From: Calliphora vicina
Lineage: Eukaryota; Arthropoda; Insecta; Diptera; Calliphoridae
Reading direction: 5' to 3'
DNA length: 64,000 nt
Assembly (NCBI RefSeq): GCF_958450345.1
Contig: NC_088781.1
Coordinates: 70,505,240-70,569,239 of the forward strand
The notes under the pieces were generated by a model. It was given only the letters and a program-made list of their open reading frames with translations. It was not told the DNA's origin and made no database searches. A program made the translations under genes and the position numbers. The first letter of the stretch is position 1. Every line of letters begins with the position of its first letter. This document shows positions 1-9,333 of this stretch, one piece after another.

Positions 1-340
1 GACCGACCGATAGAAAATTTGAAATGGTTCATTGGTTATATGGAAACTGCGGAATACCTATTGCATCCAACAGACGGATACCGGTAAAAGAACTTAACTA
101 ATATTCAGGATATATAAGATACTTTATATAATAAACAATAAATTTAGATGTTTATACAAGTTTAACATTAAACTTTAATAAAAAGTAAAATTTTAATGGC
201 AGATTTTTAATACAAACTATTTTACAAGTGAAAATGTAAAAATTTAGTTAAGAATATTTTGTTACTTAAGTGAACGAAAATCTATTCGGATTTTTATTTG
301 TTCTAATATCTATATATCTTTATAACTTATAAAAGTGTTA

Positions 341-840
341 CAGTAATTTTGACTTACCTGCACAATCAACTTTGCACGATATTTTGTGCAGGTAAGTTAA
401 AAATGCAGTTAACCTCAATGCACTTACCTGCTCATTGATGCTGGTAAGTGCATTTACAGTTTACTGCCCAAAAAAGAAGCTAACGGCAAATAATTTACAT
501 GAAGCTTTGTGATTTTTCCGTCTAAAAATAACGTCAAATTGATATTTTAGCTACTTTTAAAATTATTAAGAAGTTTACATCATATTTTTTCATTCAAAAT
601 CGTATTTTTCTTATTTGTTTTGATTTAATTTTGTATTAGGCAGCTAAATTAAATTTTTTCATGAAAACCAGTTATAGCTTCCAAAAGTATTATGCACTTA
701 TCTTAAATGTGCAGGTATGAACAATGCACTTAAATTAACGAATTTATACGGAGTTTGGTAAATAAATATACAAAGCACAAGTTTTGTGCACTTATATGCA
801 AAATGCTCTTAAGTGAAAGGCAGGTAAGTCAAAACTACTG
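341..840. mobile_element. Tc1/mariner-type MITE rich in CAG|GTAAGT motifs
   Basis: A 500-bp non-coding element is bounded by inverted repeats: CAGTAATTTTGACTTACC on the left and the complement of CAGTAGTTTTGACTTACC on the right. TA dinucleotides flank both ends (339-340, 841-842), the target duplication expected of Tc1/mariner elements. Inside are further inverted copies of GTGCAGGTAAGT-like sequence near 351-361, 389-399, 421-431, 440-449 and 822-831. No transposase is present. Because the exon at 878-1680 splices leftward on the minus strand, this element lies in its intron. The family assignment rests on TIR and TSD only. Confidence 0.7.
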
Positions 841-877
841 TATAAGTACTTATGTGTATTAAATAATTTTTACTTAC

Positions 878-1680
878 CTTGAATTCTTTGCCAATGTGAC
901 TTTGTTCAGCATACTACAATGGTGTTGGTTGCGATGATCATGGATAATTGTACTCCTATCTGAACCAATTGAGGCTGGATCATTTAACAGTGACTGTTGT
1001 TTGGTCAGGAACGTGTCCAAAACTCCATCAGTCGAAGAAGTAGATTGTATGACTTTATGTTTGGAATGCAAACAAGAGTTAAATGCATTTGATTTGAAAC
1101 AATTTGAATTTATGTTGGCATTTGTTTGAGTATGAAGTGGAGAAATTTCCGAAGAATTGGTTGATGAGTGTGACACTATTGGCGACGAAGAAGGTATGGT
1201 ATGGGGTGGTTTTAATTTTCCATTTCGCGTCTCTATTTCTTCTCTTAGTTTTTCATTGTTTTTCGTTATTTTTATTGTATCGGTTGACCTATTGGCTTTC
1301 GATTCATCCATTGCTGACATCGTGGCTTTGTCAACATTCAAATGACTAAATATCTCATCATTTTGATCATCAATTGACTGAAAACAGTTTATTTTATTGC
1401 CTGTAAGTTTATTACAATCTTGACTATAGTTTGGATGATGATTTTTATCATAGTGATGTTGATTTTGTTGCTGATGGTGGCGATTAAATTGGTGTTGGTG
1501 ATTTGACGAAGTTAATGGACTCACTCCGCTTGATATATTTGGCGTTGTTATTGTTGTATTTGAAGTAACTGTTGTAGTTGTTGTAGCAACTGCTGGTACT
1601 GATGTATTCCCCGATGATTCTGGTATAATTGTGCCAAAAATATGCTCGCCAAAAATGAAAAGATCTTTTGAAATTATCAT
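878..1680 (-). CDS. Exon of unrecognised low-complexity protein (5' or internal exon)
   Basis: An open frame on the minus strand begins at ATG 1680 (an upstream in-frame TTG at 1716 is not a plausible start) and runs to a perfect splice donor: the exon ends at 878 and is followed by GTAAGTA, with the third codon base left for the next exon (phase 2). Reading on past the donor hits a stop at 876-874, so splicing is needed. The peptide is rich in Thr, Ser, Asn, His and Gln: a Thr/Val tract, a His/Gln/Asn stretch, then a Ser/Pro-rich part. I see no catalytic motif. The first ~20 residues could instead be intron, because a possible 3' splice site precedes 1619. Such disordered composition is common in fly regulatory proteins, but no function is claimed. 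The next exon lies outside the window. Confidence 0.5.
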
Positions 1681-1883
1681 TATTACAATTTTGAATATAG
1701 ACGAACACACGAACAAATACTCAATTGCAATTTGGAAATCACTGTCTATATTTTCTCTTTCTTCTGATTTACTTATATGTATGTATATGAATCTGTTTTT
1801 ATTTGCTCGGCATCTGTAATTTTTTTTTATGTTATTATTGAAATATTCAAACTACACCAAATATATGCAGGGGTTATTATATA

Positions 1884-2497
1884 GAAATTCTGTTTTATTG
1901 GAGTCCATACAGTTCGGATAATAACGATTATATTAAAGTTACAAATTCAAAAAGTTTGTTGTTTTGAAATTGATTTAAAAATGTGTTGGAAAATGGTTGA
2001 GTTACGGTTTTATAAGTTTAAAAAACGCATTTTTTGATCGAATTTTCATATTCTTCAAGATCTAAGTTGATCGTGAAGTAGTAAAATATTCCTTTCTTGT
2101 TTTTGTGAGAAATCATACTAAAGTAGCTTTCCAAAACATGTAAGTGAATTAAAATTGCTTAAAAAATTAATCAGTTGCGTTAATTTTTGTGATAACATGT
2201 TTTAGGTTTCTTTTCTTTTTATGAACATAGCTGACAGTATTTTGCTTTAGTTGAAAAGCATTCTGACTTTAAACTACCGTAACTCAACCAATTTTCAACC
2301 GTTCTGTTAAAAAGTTATATATTTCACACAAAATAAACATTTTTTAAATCAGACCAAAAATGCCATATTTATGATGGTTTGAAATTGAAGCATCAAGTAT
2401 ATCGTTATTTCACTAACAAAGATACTAAACGAAGTGATCGAGAAAAACTACATATAAGTATTTCTGTACTCAATGGACTCCTACAAAACAGAATTTC
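1884..2497. mobile_element. Foldback MITE with long inverted arms
   Basis: The ends are inverted copies: GAAATTCTGTTTTATTGGAG on the left and its near complement ending ACAGAATTTC on the right, both flanked by TA. Further inside, the arms still pair (GGTTGAGTTACGGT near 1994 against ACCGTAACTCAACC near 2277), so the arms exceed 100 bp. There is no coding capacity. TA flanks suggest a Tc1/mariner-mobilised element. Confidence 0.65.
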
Positions 2498-2574
2498 TAC
2501 ATGAGAACGGGTACGTATAAAAATAATTATTTTTATTGTTATCTATCTATGTATCTATGTATATAAATAAAAAT

Positions 2575-3500
2575 CAAATGTCGTTCGTTGGTAATTGCAT
2601 CAGTTCTTTTTGTCAAATGTTCTTCATAGTCCAACTTAGGTTTTTACGGAAAGAAAAATTGACCATGCCTAATTTTACGCCCATTTTTTTCGATTTATCT
2701 AAAATTGGAAAACGGATTTTTTTTAAATGTTCTTAATAATCCAATTTATGTTTTTACTGAAAGAAAAATTGACCACCCACTTTTTAAAAAAATTTACGCC
2801 CACTTTTTACGATTTATCGGAAAACGGCTGCACAAATTTTGCTAATTTTTATTAAATAATAGTAATCCAATTTAAGTTTTTACTAAAACAAAAATTGACG
2901 ACGCACAGTGGTGTGAGAAAACCTAAACCCTTACTTCGATTTGAATGAAATTTCACATGCTCAAAGGGGAAGTGTTGTCGAATTTATGTTTTGAATCTGG
3001 GCCTCATGAGCCCAGGAAGAAATAGTATCATTTTTAAAATTGACCATACCCGAGGTGTCCTACTTTGGGGACCCTTGACCCAGCTCCTGGTGGGCTCATG
3101 AGGGTCAGATTCAAAACTCGACAACACTTCCCCTTTGGGCATGTGAAATTTCATTCAAATCGAAGTAAGGGTTTAGAAGTTACAGATTTATTTCCCTCTT
3201 TTTTTTTCTCATACCACTGTGCGACGCTCACTTTTTTCGATATATCTAAAATCGCAGAACGCCTGGACGGATTTAGGTATTTTTTTTGTTTAAATGTTCA
3301 TTTAAATGTTTATATAAAAATTCACAATATCTAAATTCGCTAATAACTTGGCCAATAAGCGTTTAATCAAGAAAAGGAGCTCGATCTGTGATCACTCATA
3401 TTTCTGGCCAAAAATCGATTTGTTTATATAAAAACCCACAATATCTAAATTCCCTAATAATTTGGCCAATAAGCGACTAATCAAGAAAATTGATAGGAGC
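2575..3500. repeat. Degenerate tandem repeat array
   Basis: Related units recur in direct orientation. One type contains 'GAAAGAAAAATTGACCA', then 'TTTACGCCCA', then 'CGATTTATC' (near 2650, 2758 and 2890, the last split by the MITE at 2904-3221). A second pair, about 110 bp apart, contains 'ACAATATCTAAATTC' and 'TTGGCCAATAAGCG' (near 3322 and 3438). Units are diverged and A/T-rich. Nothing suggests coding. Confidence 0.55.
2904..3221. mobile_element. Transib-like foldback MITE
   Basis: A 318-bp element has long inverted arms (about 115 bp each) that begin with CACAGTGGTGTGAGA and end with TCTCATACCACTGTG. It is flanked on both sides by the 5-bp direct repeat CGACG (2899-2903 and 3222-3226). 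A 5-bp GC-rich target duplication of the CGNCG type and termini starting with a CACAGTG-like heptamer are the established hallmarks of Transib transposons. No transposase lies inside, so it would be a non-autonomous derivative. Assignment is from the ends only. Confidence 0.65.
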
Positions 3501-4188
3501 TACTAAATCCATCATTGTGATTTCTGCGTACTTGAAACTAACAGGAAAGTATAGTTTTGGAGGCTTGGTAACTGTTGCATGGACATTTTTTATAGTTTTG
3601 TTTGAGGAGACCATTTCTCGAAATGGCCAGTATTTGTTGAGCTTAATCAATGGACAAAAAGGTAATTTTTTATGAGATAAATATGAAAGTAAATTGAAAG
3701 GTATTTTCAATGCCATATTAGAATTTTTCGTGTTAGTTAAAAATATTCATACTTTTGTAACCTTTTACATAGAATTAATTAACTAATTAGTTTAAATTAA
3801 TACATTATAAACCTCATATAAATTCACCGAAATCGGTTGTCCGTTTTTCGAAATTCAGTCTATTTTCTCCCTTATTTAGGGTTTGTGGTTCCGAGGAATA
3901 ATGCGAGTTGCCAGTTAAGTATTGATGCACGAGCAAATTTATCATTTAAAAGTTATTCGGGAATACAAATTAATATTTTAGTAAACTTTTGTTTTCATAT
4001 GCTAAATTATTTTACGGAAATCCCGTTCAGGAATTCCCGAACTCCAACTATTATTTTAGTTGGGAAAATCCAAAACTTTTCTTGGTAAATTCAACATTAA
4101 ATTTCGAGTAGTTACATTCACAATGTGTAAAATTTTGTGTTAATAAATTTCTGTTTTACGCTGTTATTGTTCTACGGCATACTGTAAT
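3500..4188. other. Unassigned AT-rich spacer
   Basis: I see no convincing coding frame, RNA or repeat boundary here. Short open frames lack family features and have no splice context. Confidence 0.5.
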
Positions 4189-5855
4189 TAGAGTTCTTCA
4201 CGGTAATTCCGCAAAATTTTCAATCCCGAAATCCCGGGAAATTGTGCGAAAATTCTCGGGCATTATTTTCCTTATTTTTTTTTTTGAACTTGGCTTTTTC
4301 TAAAAGATGCTTAAAACTCCAAAACAAATGCAGAAGATTCATACAACAAAAAAGATTTCTCCCAAATAGTACAATAACAAGTTCATTATTCAAATTATTT
4401 CAAAAACTCGTGAATGTTCAGGGCTGTCACAGTATTCTATTATGATCGAAAGTGGAATTATTTTAGTATGTTGCTTTTTCACAAAGAGTAAAACGAAAAT
4501 TTTTTTATTTCATATTATTAAGTTTTCTTAAAGATTTAATTAACATCATTACTTAATTTTTGATTTAATAAGCAAAACATCAACAATTCAAAATTAAAAA
4601 ATAAATAAAATATTTATTTTTTGTGAATTAACAGAATTAATTGGAATCGAACGAATGTAGAACAAAATCGAATGAAAATTATAGCCATTTCGATACAAAT
4701 GACAAATGTTGACAGTTTTGTATTAGGGATGCCAATCCCGATCCCGAAAATTCCGATTTTTCGGAATTAACAAACCCCGGAGAATTACGATATGTTTGAT
4801 ATTTTATGAAGATTTTTGAAGCACCCAAAATACCTATAAAGCTAAATTTCAGCATACTTGTAATACTAATCTCGCTTCCAAACGGAGCCTGATTCAATTT
4901 TATCACAATATTAATTATTATAAGACAATTAAGAATGTTCAAGTTATTTTCTTAATGGGATTAGGGACAAATGTAGCCCGATTTCAGCAATACTTTACAA
5001 TATAATTTCAGAGCACTTGGAACTTATTTTGTGCAAAATTTTATAAGGATTGCCGTATATATTTATGACTGCTGTGGATAATTTTGTTTATTTATTTATT
5101 TATTTATTTTCAACAACCCAGGCTATTTGCCATAACCGGTTATAAATTTCTACTTACAAATATTTTAGTCAGCTCCTTTCGTTTGTGCCCTATCGTATTT
5201 TAAACAGACAGACGGAGATTTTTTGTTATAAAATAAAACAATACTTTTTATTTTTAATATTAATATAGTTATTGTAAATAACTTTTTAACTGCCTTACCA
5301 ATTTTAAACAATTTTTCTCATAGTAATGGTACGCTTTCCTAAAAATCCTCTTTCTATGAACATAGCATATGAATTCAATAGAAAAGTTATAAAATATTCA
5401 GTTTTGTTATGGATTTCTCACTATTATTAAGTTCAGAATACGGATATAAATATGAAATATCTCTTGTGTCAAATTTATTTTAATTCAATATATTGTTGAA
5501 TTTGATGTTTTTGACGTTTAACTAAAATCCCGAAGAACCAAAAAAAAAACCGGGGTCCCGAAAAATCCATGGATTCCGTGATTTACATTTCTAAAATCCC
5601 GAATCCCGGGATTTTTAAAACCTAGTCCAGTTTGGCATCCCTAGTTTGTATATAACCAAAATTAGAAATCGGGTCAGTTTATTACTTTATATTAAATTGT
5701 TAATGGATTGTTTTATTTGTATCCAATTACATTTTAAAACCAGAATTTATTTAGCATTTTAACGAAGTCTACATTATTAAAATTTAATAATTTGTTCTAG
5801 GCAGGAATTCCGGGGATCCCGGGAAATTAAAAAGTGCGGGAAAAGAAAAACTCTA
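4189..5855. mobile_element. hAT-like non-autonomous element (outer)
   Basis: The ends are TAGAGTTCTTC (left) and GAAAAACTCTA (right), an inverted pair, flanked by ACTGTAAT (4181-4188) and ACTGTAGT (5856-5863). That is an 8-bp duplication with one mismatch, as expected for hAT. CCCGGGAAATT-type sequences sit inside each end in inverted orientation. No transposase frame survives. A second element is nested at 4724-5643. Confidence 0.6.
4724..5643. mobile_element. hAT-like non-autonomous element nested in 4189-5855
   Basis: Inverted ends TAGGGATGCCAA and TTGGCATCCCTA are flanked by TTTTGTAT (4716-4723) and GTTTGTAT (5644-5651), an 8-bp duplication with one mismatch. The TIR start resembles hAT consensus (TAGGG...). 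Subterminal sequence is rich in CCCGAT/CCCGGGAT. It is non-coding. Its position inside another hAT-like element shows it arrived later. Confidence 0.65.
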
Positions 5856-5898
5856 ACTGTAGTTAATGTACATATTACAATTACATACATATGTATGC

Positions 5899-6022
5899 AT
5901 AGAGAATTATACATAGAGACGAGACACTCCGATTTGTCAAACAAAAATACAACAAATCCTATGTCTTATACAACAACAATATACATTGAATAGCATGTAT
6001 TTTGTTGTTGCAAGAGTTAGGC
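5899..6022. repeat. Interspersed repeat, copy 1 (sister at 45008-45136)
   Basis: A block starting CATAGAGAATTATACATAGA and ending near TGTTGCAAGAGTTAGG recurs almost unchanged at 45008-45136 in the same orientation. It is non-coding, and I recognise neither family nor termini. Confidence 0.6.
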
Positions 6023-6029
6023 TTAATAT

Positions 6030-7205
6030 ATTTATACAAATTTTAAAATTTCAATAGTTTTTTTTTTAATTTATACTTTCTAGGTAATTTTTAAGTTTTT
6101 CCCAATTTTTTGTTGCATTTCAAATCTATTTTTGTTTTTGGTATTTATTTTTAATTAGTTTAACTTGTTTAGTTATTTTTTACTTTACTTTTTCCTTTTA
6201 GTAGGTATTTTTTATATTACAAAGTTTCACTGTGTGTTTTGTATATTATACAATCATGTGGATGTTGTTTTTTTTTTTGTTAAATTCCTGTAAAATAATT
6301 TTGCATTAATTTCTCTGCACAGTGCGATGTGATGTTTTCGTTGCCGTTGAACTTGGATGTACTATGTATCTGCTGTATATTTGCACAGACGTCGTTAAAT
6401 AAAAATTAAATAATAAATATATATTAAAAATAATCATATTAACAATTACAACAACGTCAACCAATAATTCTATATACAAACTCGTATGCACGTAAATACA
6501 TATGTACATACATACATAAATATATATTTATAAATATACATAGTATATGTATATATATTTACATAGTTATTAAATTTTATGTAAATATATGTATGTACTA
6601 TGTATTTATGTAGGAAAAAATAAACACCATCCAACAATATATGTACATACATATGAATGTATGCATAAACAAATGTACATATGCCGAGATTTTATATATT
6701 TTTTGGTATTTTCGACTTTTTTGTATTCCGTGAACCGCTTAGCATGTTCTTTCACTGACCGATCTCGTTTTTAACTGATCTTGCTGCAGTAGATGAAGAC
6801 AACTGGAAAACAAAGCAGTATCAGTAGTCGTCAGTTGTCCGTCGTCAGTAAGCAATATGTGTACCGAATGCTTGTTGTTGTTGTGCTTTGTGTTTTGAGT
6901 AAAGTTGTGTTGTTATCTCTCGTATCCAGTATCTATTCGACATTTAATAAAAGAGAAATATACAGAGGAGTAAATTAAAAAAAATTCACTTCAAAAAAGA
7001 AAATGATTAAGAGATTGTAAGAAATTTTAATGCAAGCAGAAATTAAAGAATGCCAAAGTAGAAGCACAACTTTAAAGGCAACTGCAATTAATACAAATGC
7101 AGCAATAGGAAATTTCACCCCCATTGAGGTTTATTTGGTATTGAGATTAAGTTCAAACAACAACATAATTTAGTTATCAATGTCAGTTCACTGCTTTATG
7201 TAAGA
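6030..7205. other. AT-rich spacer with TATATGTACATA-type simple sequence
   Basis: Between 6480 and 6670 the DNA is largely alternating TATATGTACATA-like sequence. From about 6720 to 6950 the composition becomes more balanced, with clustered TCAGT trimers and GTTGTTGTT runs reminiscent of a fly 5'UTR, but no TATA/initiator pair or coding frame can be fixed. Confidence 0.35.
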
Positions 7206-7206
7206 T

Positions 7207-7330
7207 ACAAGTAAGAGCCGAATCTTATATACCCTTCACCAAAGTATACATTAAGATAAATATTAAAAAAATAGTTGGTAAAAAAGGTAGTCGCTATATC
7301 GACTCTGCTATCAGATTATACATACATATG
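7207..7330 (+). mobile_element. mini-me-like element fragment (one end)
   Basis: Contains ACAAGTAAGAGCCGAATC followed by TTATATACCCTTCACCAAA. This matches the end of the fuller copy at 43626-44298 (read on its minus strand), although the ATTCGGC...GCCGAAT hairpin of that copy is shortened here. Only the terminal ~120 bp is present. Confidence 0.55.
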
Positions 7331-7339
7331 TATGCAGTG

Positions 7340-8138
7340 TTTAAAAAACTAGACTACAAGTAGCAGTAGCAACGAAAAAACACAAGTAGTCTAGTTAAAA
7401 AATTAATAAAAACTCGGAGTCAATAATTACTACTACTACTGCTACCTTCACATTTTGGTAGCAGTAGTTGTAGTAGTACTAATAAAAGAAAAATTTTAAA
7501 GTAGCAGAGTAATTTATTTTCTATTGCTACCTTAAAAAAGAAAAAGTTTTGATGTAGCAGTCATTAGTTTTTTATTAATTCTGCTACTTTTAAAATTTAG
7601 TAGTAATAGAAGTAGCAGTTGAGGTAGTAGAAGAAGTAGCAGTTGAAGTAGCAGCTAAGTAGCAGTTGAGGTAGCAATAAAATAAGTCAAAAATAAAAAT
7701 CTTCAGCCAAAAAAGTATATTATGTGTTGTTGTTGTATGTTGAATGTATATTTGTGTATGTTGGTCGTGTTGTAAACAAAAGTTCGGCTTTTTTGTTATA
7801 CACACAGAAAACACGATCTTTCTGTTAGCAACACGAACATCTGAGACGAATAAAATCGAATAATTCTTTCAAACTCTCTCAAAACAAAAACAACACACAG
7901 TGTTTAATTCTGTCAATTTTGGTGTTATGACTGAAGATTTTCTTTTTTGTCTACTTTTATTGCTACCTTAACTGCTGCATCAACTGCTACTTTACTGCTA
8001 CCTTAAAAATTAAAACTCGATATAGAGCAGTAGCAATGATTTGTATTTTTATGCTACTACTCCATTTACAATTCATGTTTTATTACTACTGCTCTGTTAA
8101 GAGTTTTATATTTTGAAGGTAGCAGTTGTTTTAAAAAA
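7340..8138. repeat. Field of GTAGCAG / CTGCTAC motifs
   Basis: About twenty copies of GTAGCAG or its complement CTGCTAC, often as AGTAGCAGTTGAGGTAGCA-type runs, are scattered over 800 bp in both orientations. AT-rich gaps separate them. The field directly abuts the (ACAT)n microsatellite at 8139. There is no coding frame. It may be an internally repetitive foldback element. Confidence 0.6.
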
Positions 8139-9150
8139 ATGTATGTATGTATGTATGTATGTATGTATGTATGTATGTATGTATGTATGTATGTATGTAT
8201 GTATGTATGTATGTATGTATGTATGTATGTATGTATGTATGTATGTATGTATGTATGTATGTATGTATGTATGTATGTATGTATGTATGTATGTATGTAT
8301 GTATGTATGTATGTATGTATGTATGTATGTATGTATGTATGTATGTATGTATGTATGTATGTATGTATGTATGTATGTATGTATGTATGTATGTATGTAT
8401 GTATGTATGTATGTATGTATGTATGTATGTATGTATGTATGTATGTATGTATGTATGTATGTATGTATGTATGTATGTATGTATGTATGTATGTATGTAT
8501 GTATGTATGTATGTATGTATGTATGTATGTATGTATGTATGTATGTATGCATGTATGTATGTATGTATGTATGTATGTATGTATGTATGTATGTATGTAT
8601 GTATGTATGTATGTATGTATGTATGTATGTATGTATGTATGTATGTATGTATGTATGTATGTATGTATGTATGTATGTATGTATGTATGTATGTATGTAT
8701 GTATGTATGTATGTATGTATGTATGTATGTATGTATGTATGTATGTATGTATGTATGTATGTATGTATGTATGTATGTATGTATGTATGTATGTATGTAT
8801 GTATGTATGTATGTATGTATGTATGTATGTATGTATGTATGTATGTATGTATGTATGTATGTATGTATGTATGTATGTATGTATGTATGTATGTATGTAT
8901 GTATGTATGTATGTATGTATGTATGTATGTATGTATGTATGTATGTATGTATGTATGTATGTATGTATGTATGTATGTATGTATGTATGTATGTATGTAT
9001 GTATGTATGTATGTATGTATGTATGTATGTATGTATGTATGTATGTATGTATGTATGTATGTATGTATGTATGTATGTATGTATGTATGTATGTATGTAT
9101 GTATGTATGTATGTATGTATGTATGTATGTATGTATGTATGTATGTATGT
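8139..9150. repeat. (ACAT)n / (GTAT)n microsatellite, left block
   Basis: About 1,010 bp (roughly 252 tetranucleotide units) of uninterrupted ATGT repeat on the plus strand, with a single T-to-C change at 8550. The six open frames through it are artefacts of a repeat without stop codons. It is joined at 9151 to the poly(A) tail of the LINE. Confidence 0.97.
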
Positions 9151-9333
9151 TTTTTTTTTTTTTTTTTTTTTTTTGATACGCTGGAGGTGTGAAATCTTGC
9201 ATAGATACCTTCAGTCCGTACTGAAGGCATGCACGATTCATACGTACTAAAACACACCCCCCCAAACACAGCCTATGTACCCCACGGTACTGCCTACTGG
9301 TACTACTTCGCGAGGCCGGCAAGCCCTCATGGG

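Noticed and set aside
8066..9322. Long open frames of HTYI or CMYV repeats on both strands
   Set aside because: They are translations of a stop-free (ACAT)n microsatellite in all frames, with no codon signature or transcript context. The same applies to 13850-14567.
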